Assembly (NCBI GenBank): GCA_011800805.1
Contig: MPNW01000006.1
Location: 54,041-118,040, forward strand
Length of the DNA: 64,000 bases
Direction: 5' to 3'
DNA from: Hirudo medicinalis
Lineage: Eukaryota > Annelida > Clitellata > Hirudinida > Hirudinidae
Shown: positions 39,836-51,240 of the stretch, one piece after another
Position numbering within the stretch: position 1 is the first letter of the stretch
How the letters are laid out: each line of letters opens with the position of its first letter
The notes under the pieces: model-generated
Databases searched by the model: none
Seen by the model: the letters and a program-made list of their open reading frames with translations, nothing else
Told to the model about the DNA's origin: nothing
Translations under genes and position numbers: made by a program

Positions 39836-41257
39836 GGAGAAGGTGGTCAGTCACCGACGGAGGTTCACGGCGATATGAAGAAGCCCGACGCACGATTTTT
39901 CATTTTTAGGGCGGCCATGTGGAATCAATTGAACAAGCAGAGAATGGAGAGAAAATAAAACAAAACACTGTTTTCCTTTCAAACGGTATTAAAACCTCAT
40001 AAACATCAATCCTGTTTTTCTTATTTTCATTCGAAACATTCCGAGGAAACACTTTTACAGGTCACATTAACGGCGTGAATATCATGAGAAATTATTACCA
40101 ATGTTACTTTAATTCGACATTAATTGTTACTACTATTGCAATATAACAGCAGAGAGACATAAATTCAATTTTGGGTTAAATTTTCAAAGTGAACACGACA
40201 CCCTCACCGACAAAATGTTCTGAAATGTAGCCCATTTGTTATCATACCGATTTACTATTCTTCTTATTATTTATTAATTAATTGCCAGCACGCAACTAAC
40301 CCTCGCCGGATCACACAATTAATTATTATCTCAATAAACTCTTATTTATTGAATCGTTAAAATTTAAAATTAAAACTAACAATTTTATAGCAAGAAATAA
40401 ATGATATGCAAAATAACGTTACAAACTATTACATTTTACAAGATGCGAAATGGTTTTAACATTTGCGTAATCTCTAGGCATGTACCGGATATCCGTCCGG
40501 ATAGACGCCACCTAAAATATGAGGTATCCGGTAACCCACTACCCTGCATTAATAAATATCTTTATAATTCATCTTACTTATTATGTAAATCTAGATAAAT
40601 TTCTCCATGCTTCCTTATTTTATTATCCATACAAATGTTTACTTTTAAATTAATTTAATCGTGGCTGCTTCTCATGATCGCTTTAGAAGTTTTATTTGGA
40701 AGTATCTTTCAGTATTTCTGTAACCTGCAGTACCAGTAATCCTAAGTCAAAAGTGGACGTTGAAATGGTATTTCTACTCGTGATCCTTCTCAACTGACGC
40801 AGAAGCCTATTTGCGCCACCTCACAAATAATTTGGTATGCTTACAGAGTTTTGTTGTTCTATAGTGGCATTTCCATTCATTGCTATATTTCACCACCATT
40901 AATAGTGGCATAGCATGTCACGTGATATATCTCTATTTCGAGAAATAGAAGTCCATTTAAATACATGCTGAAGTGGACTCCATGCTGACTCAGCCCTCAA
41001 TAGATTCAGGCATTTTTACCTTGCATAAAATATAAACAGCATGCACGTTTTTTTCCAGAGTAAGATGCAGCAAGATATGGAAATAAAGTTCAGCACAGTA
41101 CAAGAATTGCAAAAATCGTGATATTGAAATTGTTATCATTATTAAGCAAACATCCAATTCTTTTAAGCATTGAATAATTCCTTAACATTTTAGAACATTT
41201 ACTCATTCAAAATAAAAGTTATCTGGCCAATTGAGACACTGGAGCCAGCAGAACGCT
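39836..41257. other. Intergenic region between the LamG and TOMM70 genes
   Basis: Contains the promoter of the LamG gene and the 3' flank of TOMM70. At about 40485-40500 there is a self-complementary CGGATATCCG. I see no further gene. Confidence 0.5.
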
Positions 41258-44200
41258 TCAGTTTCTTGCATCTACTTGTTGACTCATAACTTTTTGTTGT
41301 AGCTCAGCAGATAACAGCATACAGTACAGATGGGCCATTTCTGCTTCGTTGGTGGAAGAATCGATGGCTCGCTTGATCACTTCCGTGGCACGAGCCTCGT
41401 TTCCCCTGTTACAGAAGTTCATCGCGTTTACAAACGTTCGTCAAACAAAACGAGCAGTACAACCTTTGGAGATCGATGGATCCGAGCGCCTGCAGAGCAA
41501 ACGAACACTTCTCGTCTGCCTCGAGAGCTTTATCCAGGAGGTCGTAACCTCCTTCAAAGTCATCATTTGTTGCCAACACCTTGAACCTGACAATTCAATA
41601 AAAATAAATTATCAATTAGGTCCTCAGTTGGATTCCTTGCTTCGACGACATACGCTTTGTGGACGTATGGAGTGGGATTCTTGGGGTCCAATGATATGGC
41701 TTTATCTAGGTACTTGTCAGCTTCATTAAATTCTCCAATCTCTAAAAGGCTCTGTAAGAAAGCTTCTTAATTTACGGTATATTATTAAGAATACATAGAA
41801 TGCTTCACAGTTTATTTGAATTCATTAAAATGCATGGTTTTGTAGATGTTCAACAAAACAACCTAATATGATTATAATGCCGACCTGTGTATAATATTGT
41901 TGAAACAAATAAAAACCAAAATGACAACCTGTCCGTAGAAGGAGTACACGTCAGAACACGACGGAAACTTCTCAACAAGGGCATCGAAGTTATTTCTGAC
42001 ATCGTCCGCATGGGCGCTCAATCCATCGTTCTGCTTTTTTATTACTGCAATATGTTTTATTATTAATAAAAATTAAAGAACTGTAGCCACATAAACTTAG
42101 CAGACATTCAAGAGACACAAACCTGCAAGACATTTGTGAATGTGAGGAGTGGGCAGGTTGTCATCGAGCAATATGCTCTTTTCAAAGTCAATTATCGCCA
42201 GATCCACTTTCTCAGAAATCAGATGCAACTGGAGAAGAGTGTGGCATTGTGAGGGAGATTTGCATCATGGATATCATTGTACTTACCTGTCCTCTGTGCA
42301 TGTAGATGTCTGGATTATTTGGCTCAACCTCTTCTGCTTTCTGTAAGTTTTCAAGGGCTTCCATCATCTTACCCTTTTGTATTTTCAATTTTGCTGATTT
42401 TATCAGGGCATTAACTGCAATCTGAAGCAGCAAACAAATTGATTAATCCTGATATGAACAGTTTACAAATCATGATCAGAGATGGTGCTAACCTTGCTAT
42501 CAACATTTTCTCTGTCCAAAATAGTCTGAAAGTCCTTGAGTGCCAAATCAAACTGACCACTCAAATAATAGAAGGTTCCTCTCATGAGAAGGGCTTCCAA
42601 TTTGTGCTCGGAATCCTCCAAATTCATTTCTTCTGTACAAAGTCTGACAGTGTTGCTAAAGTCATTGGAATAAAACTCCTTCAATGCTCTTTTGAAGGAA
42701 CTGAAAAACAGAAATGTTTAATTAATATTTCAAGCCAAATAATGATAAATCTATTAATTTAGTGTGTCGTGTTTGAAACCCAGCCCACACTGCTGCAAGC
42801 ACCCTTGGGAAGGAGCGCTATATAAATGGTTAACAAAAAGTGCCTTTGATGCTATGCAAATGGCGCTATATAAATGAATTACATTTACATATTATTGTGT
42901 GTCATCATGAAATGTTGGATTGTTAGTTGTAACTAATCAACCTCTCAACTTCATCTTCTATTTTGGTGGATTCATTGCCTTCAAAATCTGCCTTCTTGTA
43001 TTTGAAGACTGGGTCCTGAGAGAAGGAGTTGAGGACGGTCCAAACATAAGTTGGTGAAGGAACATAGGCAGCCCTGTTCTGCAAAACACAAAACGTTAAG
43101 CATTTATGTAGACATTTGCGAACAAGGATTAAATCAGATGTACGATGAAACACACAAGATGCGATAGAAATCTGTCCGCAAAGATTGCACTTTCATATAA
43201 TTTACATGCAATTTCATAAAAACATCAAATTACAGTCTATTTGCTTAAAACATAAATTCTCCAAAACTTTTGACATTATATAATAACAAAAGTTATCACT
43301 CCTCTAGAATTGTTTGAATCACTAAAACTAATTTAACATACCATCATGTTCTCAGCTGCTTTCTTTTGACCATACTCTTTCATAACTTCATCAGCCAGTG
43401 AAAGATTGGCTGGATTATTGAAGTTGTCCATGGCACAAGCCATTGTTATATCTGATAACCATGAATTACATCAATTATAGAGAGCAAGTTAATAAAACTC
43501 AGTTAACCAATCAATGTTTTGTTGACAGTAACAATGCAATAATACCTTCAATGCACTCTGACAAGAATCCTGTGTTCCTATAGGCTTTTGCTCTCCTGCT
43601 CAAAGCCTTGACATACTTTGGATTTAATTCTAAAGCTCTTGTACAGTCAGAGATAACTTGCAAGTAATTGTCCTAGAAATTCAAACCTTAATTGTAAATG
43701 TGAAATGGATGTGGCTGTTAATCTCACCATGTGCTCCTCAGCAGCTGCTCTATTTTGATGGAATGTAGACAGTTCCTCAGCTTTCACTTCAGAACCCAAC
43801 TCAATGGCTTTGCTGTAACAGTCAATTGCTTCAGCATACTGACCTGCCATGAAATGCTTATTGCCTCTTTTCTTATAAGTTTGTGCATTGACTTCGTTTT
43901 GAACCTAAGCAACAATAAGGTTAGTAAATATTTAAATGCCCACTTGTAACCTTAAATATCTTTAAATCATTTAGCAGCAAAATCACCCATCGCAACGAAT
44001 TTGATTTCATTCAATCAATGAATGGCATGACTCAAAATCGCAATAACGTTGACCTTATCAAGCTAATCAAGTCTCATTTTCTAATAATTTTGCCGATAAC
44101 TTTACGAACCTTTCCTGCGGGAGCTTCAGCAATCGGCGTGATTTTTTTAGAATATTTTCTATAAGCATAAGCTCCAACAACTACTGCGGGCACTCCGATA

Positions 44201-44265
44201 GCTAGAGCTATCTGCCAGTTTTTCCAACCTTCAGAATTCAGTTGAGCTACAGCAACTTTAGACAT
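41258..44265 (-). CDS. TOMM70: Mitochondrial import receptor Tom70, twelve exons
   Basis: Outer-membrane receptor that takes chaperone-bound carrier preproteins and passes them to the TOM pore. Exons in coding order: 44110-44265, 43728-43904, 43546-43672, 43342-43451, 42942-43078, 42493-42700, 42287-42421, 42123-42228, 41929-42044, 41654-41751, 41464-41586, 41258-41405. They encode 546 residues (human 608) with consistent phases. An N-terminal anchor (WQIALAIGVPAVVVGAYAY, about 17-35) is followed by TPR repeats: YKKRGNKHFMAGQYAEAIDCY, STFHQNRAAA, LELNPKYVKALSRRAKAY, then SFSQDPVF, MRGTFYYLSGQFDLALKDF, PDIYMHRGQ, ADKYLDKAISLDP, ALGSIDLQRGN and EMAHLYCMLLSAE. The cytosolic core order follows human TOMM70. 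Exon 1 could end six bases... at AAA|GTTATC instead of AAG|GTTCGT, adding three residues. Confidence 0.95.
42770..42895 (+). repeat. Short LINE 3'-tail fragment in a TOMM70 intron
   Basis: Contains GATGCTATGCAAATGGC followed by GCTATATAAATGAATTACA. The same GATGCTATGCAAATGGC string occurs at the end of the CR1/L2-like LINE near 63760, so this is a truncated copy of the same family's 3' end. Confidence 0.75.
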
Positions 44266-44710
44266 GGTCGTAGAAGCGAGATCTAAGAAGCAATTATAGA
44301 ATTTGTTAAAAAATCCACGAAATTACGCCAGCGACCTTTCAGACCAAAACAATCTGGGCCAAACACGCCAAACGAACGATAATAACATCGTCATCCAAAC
44401 AATTTTATTTAAAAAATTAAATTTTGCTTGGTTAATCAAACTTTTTAAAATTAAAAACAAAAATTAATCCAAATAGAAGTCGTAGCTTTAAAGTTAAGCA
44501 TTACCAAAGTTTCATTCACCTTTTTCTTGTGATAGTTTAATTGCGTCGAATAATAAAAATACGCTTCTGTCCTGTTTCTAACTTAATTAGAGCACAATAA
44601 CAATTGTAAACATTTCATTGAAATAATTTAAAAAACCTTTTCTCGCACCCTGTAGATTTTAGAGAAGCACTTCAAGCAGAAGCTTGAATCCCTGATAATT
44701 TGGTGCCCCT

Positions 44711-44747
<37 letters not shown>

Positions 44748-45580
44748 ACCTCCTCATTCTGCTACCTCTAACACAGACCCCCACCACCCCCCACCAAACC
44801 AAACCAAAAAAAAAAAANNNNNNNNNNNNNNNNNNNNNNNNNNNNNNNNNNNNNNNNNNNNNNNNNNNNNNNNNNNNNNNNNNNNNNNNNNNNNNNNNNN
44901 NNNNNNNNNNNNNNNNNNNNNNNNNNNNNNNNNNNNNNNNNNNNNNNNNNNNNNNNNNNNNNNNNNNNNNNNNNNNNNNNNNNNNNNNNNNNNNNNNNNN
45001 NNNNNNNNNNNNNNNNNNNNNNNNNNNNNNNNNNNNNNNNNNNNNNNNNNNNNNNNNNNNNNNNNNNNNNNNNNNNNNNNNNNNNNNNNNNNNNNNNNNN
45101 NNNNNNNNNCTCCCCCCCCCGCCCCGCCCCCCGCTCAACATTACTAATTTTACTAATTTGGCGCCCCTAAGCACGGCGCACGGCCCCATCATTAAGAAAC
45201 AATCTATATAAATAAATTAACAAGGATAATTAACAATAATACGTACATACTCATAATTGATCTGGGCAAGGTCTGTCAGTTCAAGCTTTTTGATCAATGA
45301 AGTTCTTTGTAATGGTTGGATTCGCATGCTAATAATAGCAGTGAATCCAGCAGTTTTAGCAGTTCATCAATCCTGGGGTAAAACTCTCAACCAGCAGTAC
45401 AAGGACTCTTGCTGTTCCCGGTTGCTAGAACTTCGACCTTCAAACCCTTAAGACTTGGGTGGATCAACACCCTCCTCTCAAAGAAGTTTCTGAACATGCC
45501 TGTGACAAGACTATTGATCTGTAGTTGGGCCTGAGGCAGCATTAGTACGACCCCCCTCCCTTTTCGTACTAGCAATGCAG
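44266..45580. other. Intergenic region with polyC tract, 292-N gap and TE-like edges
   Basis: Begins with the TOMM70 promoter side. A polyC run (about 44713-44747), a short polyA, 292 N (44818-45109) and another C-rich run mark a spot that resisted assembly. TTTGGTGCCCCT before the run and TTTGGCGCCCCTAAGCACGG after it look like two copies of one element's GC-rich motif. No gene is visible; the large frame across the gap is an artefact of the N stretch. Confidence 0.75.
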
Positions 45581-45589
45581 CTTCTACTC

Positions 45590-46665
45590 AATGTTCCAGA
45601 GGCGCACTTCAGGTAAGGGTTTGTATATGCCTTCGTTAAAGGCGTTCTTGGATGACACCATCTTAGTGATGAATAGAAGACCGGCAGTCCAGAACACTCT
45701 GGATACGTTCAACAGCCTTTTAGGGTGATGCAGAATTACTTTTAAACCTACCAAATCTAAAAGTCTCGCTCTTAAAAGGAAAATTTGCAGCGATGTCTCG
45801 TTTGTTGTAGCAGGACAATGGGTTCCAACAGTTTCCGAGGAACCGGTTAAAAGCCTGGGTCGTGTTTTTAATGATTCCCTCACCGATAAGAGCCAAGAAA
45901 GCGACACAGTCAGGCAAGCTGTTGAGGGGTTGCAGGTAATCGGAGAGGCACCATTACAGGGAAGGTGCAAGGTATGATTGTTCCAGTTTGTGCTTCTTCC
46001 AAGGCTGCCAATGGCCATTGACAATCTGTGAGATCGGCTTGACCACAGTCGAAGGGTTATAGAAGAAAGTTAACAGATGCGTCAGATCATGACTTGGGCT
46101 ACCTCCACGGATGTTGCCCTTTACAGCAAGAGCGCAGAGTTAAAGCTCTATACCTCTGAGATCCGTAGTGGAGGAGTATAAGGTCTCCAAAATAAGAACG
46201 AAGTGGATGTTAAACAACTCTGTGGACATCAGGATCCTCGAAGTTAAGCCACTGCTAATAACAAAAAGGAAGCACAGGATGAGATCGATAAGTCAGTTTC
46301 GGAACTGCCTTTTGAGGAAATGCGAGGTCCTCTGAGGAGAGACGTTCTTGCAAAGGCTAATGATTGGACCGTCGCAGCCGACCTAAAAGGATTGAGACGC
46401 TATCCCCAATTACTTAGGTATAGCTGCTGGAGGCCGGATGTTGTTCTCGCATCGTAGTCTTCAGACGCTTTCATTTTGGTAGAGTTGACGGTGCCATGGG
46501 AGGATAGGATCGAAGCGAGTAATGTGCTAAAAACGGAGAAACCTAGCGAAAGAAAGGAGGATAGCGGTTTTTGGGTAAAGTGTTTTTCGGGTAATGCCCG
46601 TTGAAGTTTGGGTGAGGGGTTTGATTAGGAAGTCGGCCTACACGTTCCTCACCCAAATCGATCTG
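45590..46665 (+). mobile_element. Remnant of a retroelement with restriction-type endonuclease
   Basis: The clearest part is 46310-46550 on the plus strand: LRRDVLAKANDWTVAADL, GLRRYPQ, RPDVVL, then AFILVELTVPWEDRIEASN. The RPDVVL..VELTVPWED pair has the spacing of a PD-(D/E)xK nuclease and matches the C-terminal block common in invertebrate R2-like elements. Upstream pieces (for example near 46120, ELKLYTSEIRSGG) are in broken frames. The 45590-46300 part is less certain and could be other decayed sequence. Confidence 0.6.
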
Positions 46666-46669
46666 TCGG

Positions 46670-47230
46670 AAAGAACTAAAGCTAAAATATATATATATAT
46701 GATAAAAATGTTGAAGGCCGCGGAGGCGTCATCGTGCTGGATTTGGGAGATGAGAGGCCGTAAGCGTTGGTAATAAAGGAGAGAATGCGGTTTGGCTGTT
46801 GAAGAGGTGATGCGAGCATTCGCAAATTGACGTGAAACACGAATGAGCTTTTATTGCGATATATGCGCGCGGCGTAATTTTCAAAGTGAAGGCTTCAAAG
46901 AAATTATTACGCATTATATGGTAACGATGTGAAAAGGTCGCCGTCTTTAGTCGATAACCATATAATGGGTGATGTACTGTAGGTGGTTTGTAGGGTAATA
47001 ACCGACAGGGACACCCGCCTGATCAACGGGTGTGGTCCACCCCCCCCTGAAAACGTAAAGAGTTTGGGCCGATTCGATCGATGACTCCTCCGATTCCCTG
47101 TCGGTGCGCTCCGTGGTAAGAGTTTCTTAGTACAAGGCTCATCTGACATTATTCATACTGTCCCATAAATTAACTAGTATCATTCTTCTTATTCAAGAAG
47201 TAAAAATATAAGACATAAAGTAAGTTTGGT
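46670..47230. other. Unassigned sequence between two LINE remnants
   Basis: Includes a short (TA)n at about 46688 and a GC-richer stretch (46900-47130) with GGGTGTGGTCCACCCC. It looks like TE untranslated sequence, but I cannot assign it. Confidence 0.35.
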
Positions 47231-47289
47231 GTATGATTAAATTAAATTGGATAAACATGATTCATGTTCTAAGTTGTGAGCATTTCAAG

Positions 47290-48410
47290 AGATGTCGACA
47301 CTTTCTCGTTAAAACAAACAGTGCTTGCTCGACCCTATGCGGTTGGTTCCTCAAGAAAATGTCCTCACTCAGAGTACCTAATCTTACAAAGATCTTCAAC
47401 AAGTGTTGTGCCGTTGCATGGTTTCGGTCGTACCTAGCCTATCGTTGCTTCTCTGCCGATTGTGGTGAACTAGCATCGTCCTTTACCTCTATATCATGCG
47501 GATTGTCCAAAGGCTCTGTTTTGACCCACTCCTTTTCACGGATGAACTTGAGAGCTTCATTGAGGCACATGGACTCCAATGCCATATGTACGCTGATGTC
47601 ACTGCCGTTACCAAACTGAATGCCTTTCTGTCAGGATTTCGAACTGTGTAGAAGCCATCAGTGACTGGATGTTCAGCCCAAATTCTCCAATTGAACGCCA
47701 GTAAAACTGAGGTAATGTGGTGCTCCTCCGGCCGACGTGCACTCGACCTCTCTTCCAAATCGGACGTCATCTGCTCCGAGTTGATCCAACCAATATAATC
47801 TGTCCGCAACCTTGTGATGTGGCTGGACTCAGTCTGTTCCATGACCACTCACGTCAATAAAACAACTCTCAGGGAAATTCGCAGCATCACCGTTTCACTC
47901 TCATTTGATATGTGGAAGCTTCTCCTCACATTTTTTCATCAAAGATTGATTACGGCAATTCAACTCTGGTCGGCCTACCTGCCTATCGCTTTGAGCAACT
48001 TCAGCGTGTCATCAACGCAGCTGCTAAAATCATAAACAACAAAAGAAAACATGACCACGTCACTCCTCTTCATGATCTCCATTGGCTAGTCATTCGCCAA
48101 AGAATTGACTACAAATTCTCTTCACTTGTTTTCAAGTCTTTCCTGGGTTATGCACTGTCATACCTGCCTTTCACTAGCACCGCACACATCCCTGCTAGGC
48201 TTGGGCTCAGATCAGCAACCAAATCGACAAATCATCTGCCAGACGAAGCGACAATGGATGGCAGGTCTATAGATGTTGTTGGCTCTCAGATCTGGAATAG
48301 ACCCCCCTTTCGATTACCAACACTGATCCAGCTGGATTTCACTCCGCCCTCAAAACCTTCCTCTTCAGAGAAAGCTTCCCTCTACATTAGTGGTCTTTAA
48401 GTTCTGAACA
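47290..48410 (+). mobile_element. CR1/L2-like LINE, 3' half of RT ORF, degenerate
   Basis: Plus-strand frames with shifts show the late part of a non-LTR reverse transcriptase: WFRSYLAYRCFS, ISCGLSKGSVL (for the usual GVPQGSVLGPLLF) and LNASKTEVM-like sequence near 47690. They then show DYGNSTLVGLPAYRFEQLQR, NAAAKII, HDHVTPLHDLHWLVIRQRID and SQIWNRPPFRLP. This thumb and C-terminal pattern is typical of CR1/L2-clade elements. The catalytic first half is missing. Confidence 0.85.
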
Positions 48411-49206
48411 TACGCCACTCTAATCAAACTAGGTACTATTATCGTTAATCATAAGGGCTTTAAAGTTTTTTAAGGTCCTTATGAATAAATTTACGATTAT
48501 TTGGAAAAAAGCTAATTCGAAAGTTTGTTGATGTCTCCTGAGAACAGTAAAGTAAACAGTAAACATCCCCCCAAAACTGAAAAACATAAACTAGTAAGAC
48601 TTTGAATAGCGAGTAAAGGGCATTTATTTTACAATAACGTAGTTCATGCTCAACGTCGGTGATCAAAAAGGAATTTTATTTACTCTAAATATCATTAAAA
48701 AAATTGAGAAATTAATGTTCAGCTGTAAATAAATAAAAAATAGTGAACTCACAGTTATCAATTATTAGAAGACAAAAAAAAAATACAATTTTTTGCTGTA
48801 ATGAAACATAAATAAAAGCATGTAGGATATTTTGCAAACATTAATAAGGACTATTTATTGCAAATGACTGTTGAAAATGATGTTTTTGTTGTGTACCCTA
48901 CAATAAAATAGAGTAATTCTGCAGACTGCACAAATAACAATTTCTAAAGAATGAGAGATACAGTTAACAATAATTGCCAATCAGGAATTTTTAGAGGCAG
49001 CTTGTACATCTTCTAGAGGTGAAGAAATATTTGCATGGTTTGGTTCATTTTGGAATGATATCAATGGAGGAGCTGTAGATCATAAGAAAGTAAGTTAAAA
49101 TAATGGGATTGATTTGAAATAAGTAAATAAGAGGCAATCTTCATTATAATGGACAAGATGTTAAAAATAGATTAAAGGCTCAAAATAAAAACAGGATAAA
49201 ACTTTC
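48411..49206. other. Intergenic region and PKNOX 3' flank
   Basis: AT-rich, no supportable gene. AATAAA-type motifs on the minus strand (for example at about 48853-48858) could end the PKNOX transcript. Confidence 0.45.
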
Positions 49207-51240
49207 TTAGAAAGCAGAACATGATTCTAGAGCAAGTTCAACACCTTGTCGAGACGATGGACCTGCAGTGGTTTCTATTGTCAATTTACCAGCTGCATCT
49301 TCACCGGGTTCTAAATTGGCATGTTCCACATCCGAATCAGTCTAAAAGCAATTTCAGGTCTCAGATATACATTGCCTTCCCTAATGGGTGATCATGGTAA
49401 GTATTAACCTCATCACTTTCACCATCATCCTCCCCTTCATCATCATCTTCATCATCACCATCCTCTTCTGCACCAGTTTCCGTCGATTCCGATTGTTTGC
49501 CGGCAGCTATGTTGTCGGGCCAAAACCTCTGCGTCGACTTTTTGGTTTGACGTCTAATTTTGTATTTGTTGATAACTGGTGCTGCACTGTTGAGCATGGG
49601 TTGTAAAATTCTTCGTCTTCCATTTATGAACCTTTGAAAAAAGATTTTCATCATAGAAGATAAGAAATTAAATACTCCAAATTACTAAAAATTACTCTTC
49701 TAAATAGACTATTTACTGCATGTACAAACCAATTGTTGACTTGAAGGAGTGTAAGATTCGTTTGAGATGCAATTTGGCGTTTTTCATCTTCGGTGGGATA
49801 AGGATGCTATTGATGCAATTTCAAAGGAATGACAAGATTTTTATAATCTTTTTATAATCTTCAATTTTTATAAATCATGAGAACTTACACTTATGTGCTG
49901 AAACAACCAAGCCTTCATGACACGAGTTGCCTTTTTAGGTAAAACTCCCCTCCTAGCCTTTTTAGCTGTGGCATCTTCCTCCTGGCTGTACATGTTATCG
50001 ACTGGAAGGAAAGGACTCAAAATGAAGTACTGTCACCAAATGTAATTGTTGAAATAGTCAAACCCATGGAGAGATTGCTCGTGTTAACCACCGATCCATT
50101 AAAACCCAGCATCGAAACATGCTCCTGGAGAGTTCTCGTCGGCATCTGAGAATTGGAAGAGGCTACCTGATGCATATTTTATTCATTTGAAAAATATTGA
50201 TTACTTTAATATTGTTTAATTATTCTGATGTTAGTCAAAAATACCTGAATCGGTTGGGCAACCAATCCGTGGGGAGTCTGAACCATTTGGTAAACAGTGC
50301 CCCCAGATACCACCTGGCCCTGACCCAATGCCGTAATTGGTGCCACAGAAGGCATCAAATTGGTCTGCACGACAACCCCCCCGGATCCTTTCATTGGCGA
50401 AAGACCCGAAGTCGCTTCTGCAGAAGCATCGGAGTCGTCGTCGAGATCTGGAGGAACCAACTGACTGGAGTGCAGAGTGCTCTTGAGGCAGTTTATGTAC
50501 CTTGTGCAGAAATCTTTGCACAACTCCTGAACCATCTCAATCTCCAGAATATGAATCTTCATAACTTTTACTGTTTCAATCATCTGATGAGCATGACATT
50601 ACTATTATTCCTAGTGCATGTGTTAAGATAGTTTTCATCTGAAGATTACATTGTAGATTTTATAAACATTAACTTAGTGTCTAATTTTATGGTTTTTTTT
50701 GAAAATATTCATCTAAACTGAACAAATGATCATCAAGCTGAAAGTCCAACTTTAAATAATATTTGCTTGCCTCAACGATGAAAATTGATCTGTTACTTGT
50801 ATATGTAATATATTGAAATCAAAATAAAAGTTGGTGAAACAAAGAAATACCAATTCATCAACTTCTGAATCTCCAGTGCAAATAGAAATTCCTTCATGGT
50901 GGCACCTCACCATGAAGTTCTGAATTTCTCCGTTGACGTTCTTTGACGGGTTAAAGTTCGAGGAGTTCGTCAGCTGATCGCATATCTCGAACAGAGTAGA
51001 GACTAACGGATACAAAGGGTGTCTGGAAGGTGCATCGTTTTCATTTAAAATCAAAAAGAATAGTAAATAAATAATAAAAATAACAAATTCATCATACATT
51101 TATAATACTACAAAATACAAATAAAATTCTGTTAACTGGCAAATCTTCTGTTTGTAGTTTTGCAATTGTTCTTCACTTAAATCACAAGTGGCCTGGTTCT
51201 CTTGATCTGTGTCTTCGTCCGTTTGATCCACTTGCGTCAT
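49207..51240 (-). CDS. PKNOX: PKNOX/PREP TALE homeobox protein, eight exons
   Basis: TALE transcription factor that pairs with PBC-class homeoproteins through its N-terminal conserved region. Exons in coding order: 51137-51240, 50851-51022, 50245-50583, 50064-50166, 49889-50001, 49730-49806, 49409-49631, 49207-49341, giving 421 residues (human PKNOX1 436). The N-terminal domain shows [17 protein letters not shown], then [21 protein letters not shown] and RYINCLKS. The linker has [16 protein letters not shown], as in vertebrate PKNOX. The homeodomain (about 253-312) has [19 protein letters not shown], the three-residue-loop [13 protein letters not shown], and [21 protein letters not shown]. 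An acidic D/E run follows, then TDSDVEHA. The invariant Ala after Asn51 (WFINARRR) is Gly here (codon GGA, 49619-49621). The homeodomain intron after W48 is at the position expected for TALE genes. Confidence 0.95.

Noticed and set aside
44659..45192. A 177-codon minus-strand frame spanning the large gap
   Set aside because: Most of it is unknown sequence (N) and the ends are polyC/polyG translations; it is an artefact.
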